Source: Roseovarius confluentis
Lineage (GTDB): Bacteria > Pseudomonadota > Alphaproteobacteria > Rhodobacterales > Rhodobacteraceae
Length of the DNA stretch: 64,000 nt
Direction of reading: 5' to 3'
Assembly (NCBI RefSeq): GCF_002917925.1
Contig: NZ_PPFE01000002.1
Span: 186,001-250,000 of the forward strand
The position numbers were made by a program, and so were the translations under genes. This document shows positions 37,725 through 46,809 of this stretch, piece after piece (positions within the stretch are counted from its first letter, which is position 1; each line of letters begins with the position of its first letter). The notes beneath the pieces are model-generated. The model worked only from the letters and a program-made list of their open reading frames with translations, searched no databases and was not told where the DNA came from.

Positions 37725-38378
37725 TTAGTCGTAGTCGCGTTCGCCAAAAATTGCGCTGCCGACGCGGACATGCGTGGCGCCAAGCGCGATGGCGCGCTCG
37801 AAATCGCCGCTCATGCCCATCGACAGACCCGAAAGCCCGTTGCGTTCGGCGATCTTGGCCAAGAGGCTGAAATGCAGGCTGGGTTCCTCGTCGACGGGGG
37901 GAATGCACATGAGCCCTTCGAGCGGCAGATTGAGCACACGACAGTCGGCGATGAATGCGTCCGCATCGGCGGGCAGGATACCGGCCTTCTGGTCCTCTTC
38001 GCCGGTGTTGACCTGGATGAAGAGGCCGGGGCAGTGGCCTTCCTCCTGCGCCAGGCGCGCGATGGTCTTGGCCAGCTTGGGCCGGTCTACGGAATGGATC
38101 GTGTCGAACAGATCGAACGCCTGCCGTGCCTTGTTGGTCTGAAGCGGGCCGATGAGGTGTAGCTCGACACCTTCATACCGTTCCTTGAAATCCGGCCATT
38201 TCCCGGCCGCTTCCTGAACGCGGTTTTCGCCGAAAATGCGGTGGCCTTCGTCCAGCACGGCAGTGATCCGTTCGTTCGGCTGGACCTTGGAAACGGCGAT
38301 CAGTTCAACCGATCCGGGGTTGCGCCCGGCGTCTTTTTCTGCGGTCGCGATGCGGGCTTGGATGTCATGCAGACTCAT
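37725..38378 (-). CDS. YggS family pyridoxal phosphate-binding protein
   Basis: This encodes 217 residues of the YggS/PROSC family, which binds PLP and helps keep vitamin B6 and amino-acid pools balanced. The PLP lysine is in ELIAVSKVQP near residue 32. GHRIFGENRVQEA, HLIGPLQTNKAR, FIQVNTGEEDQKAG, LEGLMCIPP, SMGMSGDFERAIALGATHVRVGSAIFGERDY are all family blocks. Two adjacent ATGs (38381, 38378) are possible. It is divergent from a DUF3576 lipoprotein gene. Confidence 0.95.
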   Translation of the reverse strand: MSLHDIQARIATAEKDAGRNPGSVELIAVSKVQPNERITAVLDEGHRIFGENRVQEAAGKWPDFKERYEGVELHLIGPLQTNKARQAFDLFDTIHSVDRPKLAKTIARLAQEEGHCPGLFIQVNTGEEDQKAGILPADADAFIADCRVLNLPLEGLMCIPPVDEEPSLHFSLLAKIAERNGLSGLSMGMSGDFERAIALGATHVRVGSAIFGERDYD

Positions 38379-38551
38379 CATGGGATTCCGGGTGATTTCG
38401 GCTGCCCGCTTAGTGCCACAGGTGCGGCGCTTGCGCAAATCCGCACGCCCGTGGACCACAGTTGCGATCCATTCGGTCACTGGACCGGGAAACAACCTTG
38501 CCGATGTTGGTATGGTTGGATAATGAAGGGAAAACTGGAACGGGTGGTGGA

Positions 38552-39040
38552 ATGTTCAAATCCCCTTTGAAAAGCGCGGTTGTGCTGTTGGCGAGTGTGG
38601 GGCTTCTGGCCTCTTGCAGTGCGTTCAGGAATGGCAAGCTGGATCCCGAGGCCTACCGCGTAGAAGGCGGGCCGAACCAGACACCGACGTCCGCGACCGG
38701 GGGCACCAGCCTGTTCGATGCGTTCAAGAGCGACGGCTCTGCCGGTATTCGGGTGAACCGTTTCCTGTGGACCGCTTCGCTGGAGGTTCTGGACTTCCTT
38801 CCGGTGCAAAGCGCGGACCCGTTCACCGGCGTGATTTCGACCGGCTACGGCAGACCGCCGGGCGGCGGGCGCGCCTATCGCGCGACCGTCCTGATCAGCG
38901 ATCCGGCGCTGGATGCGCGCGCGCTGAACGTGGCGTTGCAATCGCAGAGCGGCCCGGTTGCGGCGGGCACGCAGCGCGCCATCGAGGACGCGATCCTGAC
39001 CCGCGCGCGGCAATTGCGGACGCAGGCAGGCCGGTTCTGA
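38552..39040 (+). CDS. DUF3576 domain-containing lipoprotein
   Basis: This encodes 162 residues. A lipoprotein signal (KSPLKSAVVLLASVGLLASCSA) ends at the lipidated Cys. The rest matches DUF3576, with RVNRFLWTASLEVLDFLPVQSADPFTGVISTGYG in the middle and IEDAILTRARQLRTQAG at the end. It is an alphaproteobacterial outer-membrane-associated family of unknown role that usually lies beside leuS, lptE and holA. Here a minus-strand glycosyltransferase separates it from leuS. The ATG at 38552 directly precedes the signal. Confidence 0.88.
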   Translation: MFKSPLKSAVVLLASVGLLASCSAFRNGKLDPEAYRVEGGPNQTPTSATGGTSLFDAFKSDGSAGIRVNRFLWTASLEVLDFLPVQSADPFTGVISTGYGRPPGGGRAYRATVLISDPALDARALNVALQSQSGPVAAGTQRAIEDAILTRARQLRTQAGRF

Positions 39041-39059
39041 TCCGGCATCTGCGCGCCCG

Positions 39060-40307
39060 TCAGACGGGCGCGTTATCCATGACAGCCGAAATCCAGCGGA
39101 GCTGACGCGGCAGGCAGATCGTGTGCAGATCGTACTTGTCGCGCATCAGGTGCCGCGCGGCTGCACCCAGTCTGCCACGCGCGGTTTCGTCGTCGAGCAG
39201 GGCGCAGACCTCGTCCACCAGAGCTTCGCCGTCGAAGAAATCCACCAGTCGGCCGGTCTCGTCGTGGCGAATCACCTCGCGCACCGGCGCGGTGCCGCTG
39301 GCGATGATGGCCGCGCCGCAGGACATCGCCTCCAGCAGCGACCAGCTGAGCACGAATGGGTAGGTGAGGTAGACATGCACGCGGCTGACCTGCAAAAGGC
39401 GCAGGAACTGGTCGTAAGGAATGCGCCCGAGGAAGTGAACGCGGGCGAAATCGGCGTCCGGGATCTGGCCGCGTACCTCGTCGAGGAAGATCTGCTTCCA
39501 CGTCTGGCCCTTGGGCGGCGCGGCGCCGTAGCTGACCTCGTCTCCGCCGACGATCAGCACCTTTGCATTGGGACGTTCGCGCAGGATGCGCGGCAGGGCG
39601 CGCATGAAGATGTGGTAGCCGCGATAGGGCTCCAGGTTGCGGTTGACGAAAGTGATGACCTCGTCGGCGCGCGTGACGTCGACCTGGCCGTCGATGACAA
39701 GGCGCACATCCGGCATGGGGCAGGCATTGAGCGTGTCGATGCCGTCATGCGACACGGTGATCTTGTCGCGAAACTCTGCCGGGAACGTGTCAGCCTGAAA
39801 GCGTGTGGGGCTGATGCCGGCATCCGCGAACGGGAAATGCAGGTGATTGTTGAGGTTCTTGAGGCGGATGCGCAGAGATTGCGGCCCGGGGTCGCCCTTG
39901 GCAAACTCGGGGTCGAAGTTGAGATGGGTGTCGTCGGCGAGGTGATAGAGTTCGCAATAGATCGCCAGGCGCGCCTGGGGCCAGACGTCGCGCAGGAACA
40001 TCGATTCGCCCCAGCCGGGGTGGGCGAGGATGAGATCCGGCTCGAACCCTTTTTCCTTGAGCTGCCGCGCGGCGCGGTAGCACGCGTCGCCGCGGGTGAC
40101 CTTGGTATCGAGGTCGACCAGCCAGGGGTGCAGGCGTTGGCCGTCGCGCTTGGGCAGCTTGTACGGCAGGATGCGGACGCCGTTCCAGTTGGCGGGTTTG
40201 TCGACCTTGAGTGTCAGCGCCACGCATTGGTGCCCGCGCGAGGCCAGAAGCGGCGCAAGGTGTTTGTACTGGCCGGGAAAATTCTGATGGATGAAGAGGA
40301 TTTTCAT
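39060..40307 (-). CDS. Glycosyltransferase family 4 protein
   Basis: This encodes 415 residues of a GT-B glycosyltransferase. The N-terminus MKILFIHQNFPGQYKHLAPLLASRGHQ is the glycine-rich acceptor side. The C-terminal donor side shows ITFVNRNLEPYRGYHIFMRALPRILRERPNAKVLIVGGDEVSYG, VHFLGRIPYDQFLRLLQVSRVHVYLTYPFVLSWSLLEAMSCGAAIIASGTAPVREVI, the usual EX7E-type region. No signal or membrane segment is visible. It is inserted between the DUF3576 gene and leuS, on the opposite strand, and its upstream region holds a palindrome cluster. Acceptor is unknown. Confidence 0.88.
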   Translation of the reverse strand: MKILFIHQNFPGQYKHLAPLLASRGHQCVALTLKVDKPANWNGVRILPYKLPKRDGQRLHPWLVDLDTKVTRGDACYRAARQLKEKGFEPDLILAHPGWGESMFLRDVWPQARLAIYCELYHLADDTHLNFDPEFAKGDPGPQSLRIRLKNLNNHLHFPFADAGISPTRFQADTFPAEFRDKITVSHDGIDTLNACPMPDVRLVIDGQVDVTRADEVITFVNRNLEPYRGYHIFMRALPRILRERPNAKVLIVGGDEVSYGAAPPKGQTWKQIFLDEVRGQIPDADFARVHFLGRIPYDQFLRLLQVSRVHVYLTYPFVLSWSLLEAMSCGAAIIASGTAPVREVIRHDETGRLVDFFDGEALVDEVCALLDDETARGRLGAAARHLMRDKYDLHTICLPRQLRWISAVMDNAPV

Positions 40308-40345
40308 GCAAATGCCTGCGCGTTTTTCCGGCTTATAGCTGCGGG

Positions 40346-40409
40346 GCGGAATTTTGCAAAATTCCGCGTCGGAAAATTTGAATTTTCCGGTCCGATTTCT
40401 TGCAAGAAA
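40346..40409. repeat. Three adjacent perfect palindromes
   Basis: Arms: 40346-40367 GCGGAATTTTG/CAAAATTCCGC; 40370-40389 CGGAAAATT/AATTTTCCG with a two-base centre; 40396-40409 TTTCTTG/CAAGAAA. They lie head to tail in the divergent gap between the glycosyltransferase and leuS. The sequences differ, but the design (tandem near-symmetric AT-centred palindromes) equals that at 37465 and 50392. Confidence 0.9.
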
Positions 40410-40506
40410 CAGGTGGCGTTCGATTTTTGCCTGCTGCGCACTGGACCCTGCGGGCGCGGGGCCCTATCACGCTTTGGAGTTTGAGAAACGAGGGGCCGAT
40501 CGGGTC

Positions 40507-43059
40507 ATGTCGCGTTATTCCGCCGCTGATATCGAAGCAAGATGGCAAAAGGCCTGGGACGAGGCCGGGATTTTCCGGGCCGCGCGGTCGCAGGAGAAGC
40601 CGAAATACTACGTGCTGGAGATGTTCCCCTATCCCTCGGGGCGCATCCACATGGGGCACGTGCGCAACTATACAATGGGCGACGTGATCGCGCGCTACAA
40701 GCTGGCGACCGGGCACAGCGTGCTGCACCCGATGGGATGGGACGCCTTCGGGATGCCCGCCGAGAACGCCGCGATGGCGAGCGGGGGGCATCCCAAGGAC
40801 TGGACCTATGGCAACATCGCCGACATGCGCGGGCAGATGAAGCCATTGGGCCTCAGCCTTGACTGGAGCCGGGAGTTCGCCACTTGTGACCCGGAATACT
40901 ATGGCCAGCAGCAGGCGCTGTTCCTGGATTTCCTGGAAAAGGGGCTGGTTTACCGCAAGAACGCGGTCGTGAACTGGGACCCGGTGGACATGACCGTGCT
41001 GGCCAACGAGCAGGTGATCGACGGCAAGGGCTGGCGGTCTGGTGTCGAGGTCGAGAAGCGTGAGCTGACGCAATGGTTCTTCAAGATCTCCGATTTTTCG
41101 GGCGAGTTGCTCGAGGCGCTGGACGGGCTGGAGAACTGGCCCGCGAAGGTGCGGCTGATGCAGGAGAACTGGATCGGCAAGTCGCGCGGCATCGAGATTC
41201 CGTTCGCGCGGACGGATGCGGGCGACCCGATCATCTGTTACTCGACCCGGCCCGACACGATGCGCGGGGCGAGTTTCATCGCGATTTCGCCGGAGCATCC
41301 GGTGAGCCGTGAGCTGGCGAAGGACAATCCGGAACTGGCGGCGTTCATTGCCGAGACGCGCAAGATGGACACCACAGAGGCCGCGATGGAGAAGGCCGAG
41401 AAGAAGGGCATCGACACCGGGATCACGGTGCGTCATCCGGTCTGGCCCGACAAGGAACTGCCCGTCTGGGTCGGGAATTTCGTGTTGATGGATTATGGCA
41501 CCGGCGCGGTCTTCGGCTGTCCGGCGCATGACCAGCGGGACCTTGATTTCGCGCGCAAGTATGGGCTTGAGGTGCGCAATGCCTTTTACCTGCCCGGGCA
41601 GGAAAAGGATGTCGAGACCGAGGCGCTGGTGCCCGCCAAGACCGAGACGGTGGTGTATATCGACCATTTCGCAGGTGTGGGTGAGGCCACCAGCCAGGAA
41701 GGCATCGACGCCACGATCGACTGGTTCGAGGAAAACGGGCTTGGCACGGGGCAGGTGAAGTACCGCCTGCGCGACTGGGGGCTGAGCCGCCAGCGGTATT
41801 GGGGCTGTCCCATTCCGGTTGTGCATTGCGAGGCCTGCGGCGTGGTGCCGGAGAAGAAAGCAAACCTGCCGGTCGAGCTGCCCTATGATGAGGGTGGCAC
41901 GCCGATTGATTTTTCGATTCCGGGCAACCCGCTGGACCGGCATCCGACGTGGCGGGAGTGCAAATGCCCGAGCTGCGGCGCGGATGCGCGGCGCGAGACG
42001 GACACGATGGACACGTTCGTGGACAGCAGCTGGTATTTCGCGCGGTTCACGGCCCCGGATGCGGACACGCCGACGCGGATGGAGGATGCCGAGTACTGGA
42101 TGAACGTGGACCAGTATATCGGCGGCATCGAGCACGCGATCCTGCACCTGCTGTATAGCCGGTTCTTCGCGCGGGCGATGCATATCTGCGGGCACCTGCC
42201 GGAAAAGGCGATCGAGCCGTTTGACGCGCTGTTCACGCAAGGGATGGTGACGCACGAGATCTACCAGACGAAGGACGCCAACGGCCGCCCGGTCTATCAC
42301 CTGCCGGAGGACGTGACCGACGGCAAGCTGGCCGATGGCACCGAGGTTCAGATCATCCCCTCGGCCAAGATGTCGAAGTCGAAGAAGAATGTGGTCGACC
42401 CTGTCAACATCATCGAGGCCTTCGGTGCCGACACCGCGCGCTGGTTCGTGCTGTCGGATAGCCCGCCGGAGCGAGACGTGGAATGGACCGCCGCCGGGGC
42501 CGAGGCGACTTACAAACACCTGGCGCGGGTGTACCGGATCGTGTCGGAGATTGCCGGGGATACCAGCCCGGCCAATGCGTCCGAGGATGAGGCACTGGCA
42601 AAAGAAATGCACCGGGCGATTCATGACGTGACGGGCGGCGTGGAAAGCTTTGGCTTCAACGCGGCGATTGCCAAGCTTTACGGCTTTACCAATACGCTGG
42701 CCAAGTCCGGCGCGGGTGCGGAGGCGAAGAAGGAAGCGGCGAAAGTTCTGGCGCAGCTGATGTCGCCGATGACGCCGCACCTGTCCGAAGAGCTTTGGTC
42801 CGCGCTGGGCGGCGAGGGGCTGGTGGCGCAGGCGCCGTGGCCGGTGGCCGACGAGGCGATGCTGACCGATGACAACGTGACCCTGCCGATCCAGATCAAC
42901 GGCAAGCGCCGGGCCGAGATCAGCGTGCCCAAGGACATGGACAAGGCAGAGGTTGAAAAAATTGCTCTGTCGCACGAAGCTGTGGCAAGGTCGCTGGATG
43001 GGGCCCAGCCCAAGAAGGTCATCGTCGTCCCCGGGCGGATCGTGAATGTCGTCGTTTAA
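40507..43059 (+). CDS. leuS: Leucyl-tRNA synthetase
   Basis: This encodes 850 residues of LeuRS. The class I HIGH motif is HMGH in [21 protein letters not shown], and KMSKS appears as [14 protein letters not shown] near residue 620. The editing domain is present with its Thr-rich and Asp sites ([21 protein letters not shown], and later [19 protein letters not shown]). The anticodon-binding and C-terminal domains are complete. The ATG at 40507 is chosen since family members begin with MSRY-like sequence; the open frame upstream runs through the palindrome cluster. The stop overlaps lptE. Confidence 0.98.
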   Translation: MSRYSAADIEARWQKAWDEAGIFRAARSQEKPKYYVLEMFPYPSGRIHMGHVRNYTMGDVIARYKLATGHSVLHPMGWDAFGMPAENAAMASGGHPKDWTYGNIADMRGQMKPLGLSLDWSREFATCDPEYYGQQQALFLDFLEKGLVYRKNAVVNWDPVDMTVLANEQVIDGKGWRSGVEVEKRELTQWFFKISDFSGELLEALDGLENWPAKVRLMQENWIGKSRGIEIPFARTDAGDPIICYSTRPDTMRGASFIAISPEHPVSRELAKDNPELAAFIAETRKMDTTEAAMEKAEKKGIDTGITVRHPVWPDKELPVWVGNFVLMDYGTGAVFGCPAHDQRDLDFARKYGLEVRNAFYLPGQEKDVETEALVPAKTETVVYIDHFAGVGEATSQEGIDATIDWFEENGLGTGQVKYRLRDWGLSRQRYWGCPIPVVHCEACGVVPEKKANLPVELPYDEGGTPIDFSIPGNPLDRHPTWRECKCPSCGADARRETDTMDTFVDSSWYFARFTAPDADTPTRMEDAEYWMNVDQYIGGIEHAILHLLYSRFFARAMHICGHLPEKAIEPFDALFTQGMVTHEIYQTKDANGRPVYHLPEDVTDGKLADGTEVQIIPSAKMSKSKKNVVDPVNIIEAFGADTARWFVLSDSPPERDVEWTAAGAEATYKHLARVYRIVSEIAGDTSPANASEDEALAKEMHRAIHDVTGGVESFGFNAAIAKLYGFTNTLAKSGAGAEAKKEAAKVLAQLMSPMTPHLSEELWSALGGEGLVAQAPWPVADEAMLTDDNVTLPIQINGKRRAEISVPKDMDKAEVEKIALSHEAVARSLDGAQPKKVIVVPGRIVNVVV

Positions 43060-43537
43060 CCGTCGTTTCGTGTTGCTGGGCCTGCCCGCCGGGCTGGCCG
43101 CCTGCGGCTTTGCGCCAGCTTATGGCCCGGGGGGTGCGGCGCAGGGGTTGCAGGATGCCGTTCTGGTGGATGCGCCGGACAGTCGGCCGGGCTATCTGCT
43201 GACCCGCCACATCGAGGAACGGCTGGGGCGCGGCGAGCGGCAGGTTTACGGGCTGGGCTATTCAATCAATCTGACGGAAGAGGCCGTGGCGATCTCGCGC
43301 AGCAACGTGACGACTCGCTATAACCTGCTGGGCAACGTGAAATACGCGCTGCGCGATCTTCGCAGCAATGCGGTCGTCCTGAGCGGGCAGGCGGACAGCT
43401 TTACCTCGTACTCGGCCTCGGGCACCACCGTGGCGACGCAGGCGGCGCAGCGCGATGCCGAGGCGCGGCTGATGGTGATCCTGGCGGACCAGATCCTGAA
43501 CCGGCTGACGGCCGAGGCCGGCAAGCTGCCGGCATGA
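43046..43537 (+). CDS. lptE: LPS assembly lipoprotein LptE
   Basis: This encodes 163 residues. A lipoprotein signal ([22 protein letters not shown]) is followed by an LptE domain, which plugs the LptD barrel in the outer membrane. [15 protein letters not shown] and [40 protein letters not shown] are characteristic. It overlaps the end of leuS by 14 bases and its stop overlaps holA (ATGA). The arrangement leuS-lptE-holA is conserved in alphaproteobacteria and supports the call. Confidence 0.92.
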   Translation: MSSFNRRFVLLGLPAGLAACGFAPAYGPGGAAQGLQDAVLVDAPDSRPGYLLTRHIEERLGRGERQVYGLGYSINLTEEAVAISRSNVTTRYNLLGNVKYALRDLRSNAVVLSGQADSFTSYSASGTTVATQAAQRDAEARLMVILADQILNRLTAEAGKLPA

Positions 43538-44559
43538 AGCTGTCGCCCCGCGATGCGCCGGCCTATTTCGCACGGCCCGATCCCGACAAGACCGGCCTGC
43601 TGATTTATGGCACCGACGCGATGCGCGTGGCGCTGAAGCGGCAGGAGGTGATTGCGGCCCTTATCGGACCGCAGGGCGAGGAAGAGATGCGGCTGACGCG
43701 TATCCCGGCGGGCGATTTGCGCAAGGACCCGGCGATGCTGATGGATGCCGTCAAGGCGCAGGGGTTCTTTCCCGGCCCGCGCGTGGCCTTTGTCGAGGAC
43801 GCCAACGAGACCGTGGCGCCGGTGGTGACGGCGGCGCTGGAGGATTGGCAGCCGGGGGATGCGCAGGTGGTGGTGACCGCCGGGAGCCTGAAGGCGACAT
43901 CGAAGCTGCGCAAGCTGTTCGAGGGGCACAGGAACGCCTATGCGGCAGCCATCTATGACGAGCCGCCGGGCCGGGCCGAGATCGAGGCGATCCTGTCGAA
44001 GGCGGGTTTGCGGGATATCCCGCGCGAGGCGATGGCGGACCTGAATGCGCTGGCCCGCGCGCTGGACCCGGGCGATTTCCGCCAGACGATGGACAAGCTG
44101 GCGCTGTACAAGCGGGGCGATGACACGCCCTTGAGCGCCGCAGACATCGCCGCCTGTGCGCCGGTGTCGGTCGAGGCGGATCTGGATGACGTGCTGCATC
44201 TTGTGGCCGAGGCCAAGCCGGGCGAGATCGGGCCGGTGATGAAGCGGCTGCGGGCGCAGGGGGTGCAGCCGGTCGGCCTGTGCATGGCGGCGAACCGTCA
44301 TTTCCGAACGCTGTTCGCGGCGGCCAGCGATCCGGGTGGGCCGGGGCAGGGCATCGCGCGGGTGCGCCCGCCGGTCTTTGGCCCCCGGCGTGACCGGATG
44401 CAACGGCAGGCGGCGCATTGGGGCGCGGCCAAGCTTGAAGAGGCGCTGGGCGTGCTGACCGACACGGACCTGCGCCTGCGCTCGGCGGGGCAGACGGCGC
44501 CGGACATGGCGCTGGTGGAGCGCGCGCTTATCCGGCTGGCGACGCTGGCGCAGCGGTAG
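43534..44559 (+). CDS. holA: DNA polymerase III subunit delta
   Basis: This encodes 341 residues of the clamp-loader delta subunit, which opens the beta ring. The N-terminal KTGLLIYGTDAMRVALKRQEVIAALIGP and the later VTAGSLKATSKLRKLFEG, DFRQTMDKLALYKRGDDTPLSAADI and C-terminal LGVLTDTDLRLRSAGQ helices fit the family. Walker A is absent, as normal. It begins with ATGA overlapping lptE and ends six bases from the convergent GFA gene. Confidence 0.93.
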   Translation: MKLSPRDAPAYFARPDPDKTGLLIYGTDAMRVALKRQEVIAALIGPQGEEEMRLTRIPAGDLRKDPAMLMDAVKAQGFFPGPRVAFVEDANETVAPVVTAALEDWQPGDAQVVVTAGSLKATSKLRKLFEGHRNAYAAAIYDEPPGRAEIEAILSKAGLRDIPREAMADLNALARALDPGDFRQTMDKLALYKRGDDTPLSAADIAACAPVSVEADLDDVLHLVAEAKPGEIGPVMKRLRAQGVQPVGLCMAANRHFRTLFAAASDPGGPGQGIARVRPPVFGPRRDRMQRQAAHWGAAKLEEALGVLTDTDLRLRSAGQTAPDMALVERALIRLATLAQR

Positions 44560-44565
44560 GTTGGT

Positions 44566-44994
44566 TCAGGAGATCTCTGCGAACATGGCCAGCGTTTCGG
44601 CCTCGGTCATGCGCTTGTGGTCGCCCGCCAGCGCGTAGGCGTCGGGCTTGCGGTCGATGAAGATTTCCTCGGACAGGCTGATGCCGGAGGGATCGTCCAG
44701 AAGGCCAAGACCCACATGCATATCACCCTGCATCGGGCCCGGTGCGGTGACGCGGTAGAAGAGGTTCGTACCGCAGGTGGCACAAAAGCAGCGCTCGGCC
44801 CAGTCGGACGAGGTGTAGGCGGTGATGTTGTCCGCGCCGGTGATCGTGGCATCGCCTGCCTTGACGTGCAGTCCCAGGTAGACGCCGCCGGACCATTTGC
44901 GGCACATCCCGCAATGGCAGGCGCCGGTCGCGTCGGGGGCGTTGGCGATGTCGAGGGTCACGGCACCGCAAAGGCAGGTTCCGGATTTGTGCAT
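44566..44994 (-). CDS. GFA family protein (glutathione-dependent formaldehyde-activating fold)
   Basis: This encodes 142 residues. The zinc ligands of the Mss4-like GFA fold are all visible: GTCLCGAV near the start, CHCGMCRKW at about 27, and CATCGTNLFYRV near 70. The family includes the S-hydroxymethylglutathione-forming enzyme, but most members are of unknown substrate. The ATG at 44994 has GGAG seven bases upstream. It is divergent from a glutathione S-transferase-like gene, so a glutathione link is plausible. Confidence 0.88.
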   Translation of the reverse strand: MHKSGTCLCGAVTLDIANAPDATGACHCGMCRKWSGGVYLGLHVKAGDATITGADNITAYTSSDWAERCFCATCGTNLFYRVTAPGPMQGDMHVGLGLLDDPSGISLSEEIFIDRKPDAYALAGDHKRMTEAETLAMFAEIS

Positions 44995-45126
44995 GATGGG
45001 TCTCCACTCCAGGCTGGGGCAAGATAGGCGATCAGTATGACAGCAAATGTCAGCAGTGGAGTGGAATTTCGTTGCGCAGAGCCTGAACGCGGGCGAGCGT
45101 GAGGCAACATACGAGGGAGACGCGAG

Positions 45127-45714
45127 ATGTACGAAGTGATCGGATCGAAGGCCAGCCGGGCGTTCCGCGTGCTGTGGATGCTGGAGGAGTTGGGCGTCGA
45201 TTACGACCACACGCCTGCCGGGCCGCGCAGCGCCGAGGCGGTGGCGGCGAACCCGTCGGGCAAGATCCCCGCGTTGCGGGTGGACGGGGCGGTCGTGACC
45301 GAGTCGGTGGCGATCATGACGTATCTGGCCGACCGGCACGGGGCGCTGACCCATCCGGCGGGCACGCTGGAGCGGGCGCGGCAGGATGCGCTGACGCACC
45401 AGATCCTCGATGACGTTGATTGCAGCCTGTGGATGGCGGCGCGGCATACGTTTGTCCTGCCCGAGGACAAGCGGGTGGCGGCGGTCAAGGATACGCTGAA
45501 ATGGGAGTACGCGGCCAATATCGCGCGACTGTCCGAGGCACTGGAGGGACCGTTTTTGATGGGCGGGGAGATGACGGTGCCGGATATTCTGCTGGTACAC
45601 TGTTTGCGCTGGGCGGAGATCGCGAAGTTTCCCGGCCCCGGCGAGCTGCTTGGGGCGTATCGGGCGCGGCTGGAAGCGCGTGAGGCGTTCCGCAAGGTTT
45701 CGGAGATGGGGTAA
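45127..45714 (+). CDS. Glutathione S-transferase family protein
   Basis: This encodes 195 residues. The N-terminal thioredoxin fold has the SRAFRVLWMLEELGVDY helix, cis-Pro in NPSGKIPAL and the ESVAIMTYLADRHG glutathione-binding helix. The all-helical C-terminal domain includes MGGEMTVPDILLVHCLRWAEIAKF. The active-site residue is uncertain, near SKASRA. The gene starts 132 bp from the divergent GFA gene. Detoxification or a redox role is likely, but the substrate is not predictable. Confidence 0.88.
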   Translation: MYEVIGSKASRAFRVLWMLEELGVDYDHTPAGPRSAEAVAANPSGKIPALRVDGAVVTESVAIMTYLADRHGALTHPAGTLERARQDALTHQILDDVDCSLWMAARHTFVLPEDKRVAAVKDTLKWEYAANIARLSEALEGPFLMGGEMTVPDILLVHCLRWAEIAKFPGPGELLGAYRARLEAREAFRKVSEMG

Positions 45715-45730
45715 GAGAGCGGCCGGTTCG

Positions 45731-45760
45731 AGTGGTGGGTTTCACCCACCCTACGGGCCG
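45731..45760 (+). repeat. Dispersed repeat copy before the TauE gene
   Basis: GTGGTGGGTTTCACCCACCC followed by TACGGGCCG is another copy of the repeat found at 1466 and elsewhere. It begins 16 bp after the GST stop codon. Confidence 0.85.
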
Positions 45761-45776
45761 TGGAGCGCAATGTTGC

Positions 45777-45787
45777 GGGGGGGGGGG
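45777..45787 (+). repeat. Run of eleven G
   Basis: A homopolymer of 11 G lies 76 bp before the TauE/SafE ATG, just after the dispersed repeat. It is outside the accepted coding region. Such tracts can slip during replication or be sequencing artefacts. Confidence 0.7.
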
Positions 45788-45863
45788 ATCACAGGCCGCC
45801 GCCTTGCAGGTCTCGGGGGATGGGCGTAAGTGCGGATCATGCCCGGTTAGGAAACCCCGCGCC

Positions 45864-46787
45864 ATGCAACTTTACCTGCCTATCGCCGAGGTCTCGGTCA
45901 ATGGCCCGCTGCTCTTGTCGGTCGGTCTTGTCGTGGGGCTGCTGTCGGGAATTTTCGGAGTGGGCGGCGGGTTCCTGATCACGCCGCTTCTGTTCTTCCT
46001 GGGCATTCCGCCCGCGGTCGCGGTCGCGACATCCGCCAATCAGATCGTCGCCTCGTCGTTTTCGGGCATCTTCGCGCATATGCGACGCCGCACCGTCGAT
46101 TTCCGCATGGGAAGCGCGCTTATGGCCGGGGGGCTCGTGGGGTCGACCGTGGGGGTCTATATTTTCAGCCTGCTGCGGCAGCTGGGTCAGGTCGATCTGC
46201 TGGTCAACCTGTTCTACGTCGTCTTCCTGGGCCTGATCGGAACGCTAATGTTCATCGAAAGCCTGCGCGCCATGCGCAGCGCCAAGGTCCAGGGGCCGAA
46301 GCGACGGCCGCAGCGCACGCGGCGCGACTGGGTGCATTCCATGCCGCTGCGCGTGCGGTTCCGGACCTCGGGCCTTTATATCTCGGTCTTCCCGCCGCTC
46401 ATGGTCGGGTGCGGCGTCGGCGTTCTGTCGGCGATCATGGGGGTCGGTGGCGGTTTCGTCGTGGTGCCGGCGATGATCTATATCCTGGGAATGCCGACGA
46501 AGGTGGTGATCGGCACCTCGCTGTTTCAGATCATCTTCGTGTCGGCTTATACGACGATGATGCACGCCTATACCACGCAGACGGTGGACACGGTGCTGGC
46601 CGCGCTGCTGATCGTCGGTGGCGTGGTCGGCGCGCAGTTCGGCAGCATGATCGGGCAGGCCCTGAAGGCGGAACAATTGCGCATTCTTTTGGCCCTGCTG
46701 GTGCTGGCCGTCGGTCTGAAGCTGGGCCTTGATCTGGTGCTGGAGCCGTCGAACGTTTTCTCGATCGCCAGCGTGCGCGAGGGCTGA
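45864..46787 (+). CDS. TauE/SafE family sulfite or anion exporter
   Basis: This encodes 307 residues of a membrane protein with about eight helices. Two repeated halves each contain the TauE/SafE signature: GLLSGIFGVGGGFLITPLL (about residue 25) and GVLSAIMGVGGGFVVVPAMI (about 188). A polar loop with many basic residues (about 140-165) links them. The family exports sulfite, sulfonates or similar anions. The ATG at 45864 is chosen because the first helix follows at once; the upstream open frame runs through the G-tract and the repeat. Substrate is not predictable. Confidence 0.88.
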   Translation: MQLYLPIAEVSVNGPLLLSVGLVVGLLSGIFGVGGGFLITPLLFFLGIPPAVAVATSANQIVASSFSGIFAHMRRRTVDFRMGSALMAGGLVGSTVGVYIFSLLRQLGQVDLLVNLFYVVFLGLIGTLMFIESLRAMRSAKVQGPKRRPQRTRRDWVHSMPLRVRFRTSGLYISVFPPLMVGCGVGVLSAIMGVGGGFVVVPAMIYILGMPTKVVIGTSLFQIIFVSAYTTMMHAYTTQTVDTVLAALLIVGGVVGAQFGSMIGQALKAEQLRILLALLVLAVGLKLGLDLVLEPSNVFSIASVREG

Positions 46788-46809
46788 GCGCCGTGGAGAC
46801 GCGGCTGGC

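Noticed and set aside
40308..40506. T-box or leucine leader before leuS
   Set aside because: No T-box sequence or specifier stem and no Leu-rich leader peptide were seen; the gap is occupied by palindromes.
40333..42975. Long open frame antisense to leuS
   Set aside because: His/Arg-rich composition is typical of the reverse strand of a high-GC gene; leuS is certain.
44995..45600. Upstream extension of the GFA frame
   Set aside because: It runs antisense through the GST gene; the ATG at 44994 has a ribosome-binding site and gives normal GFA length.
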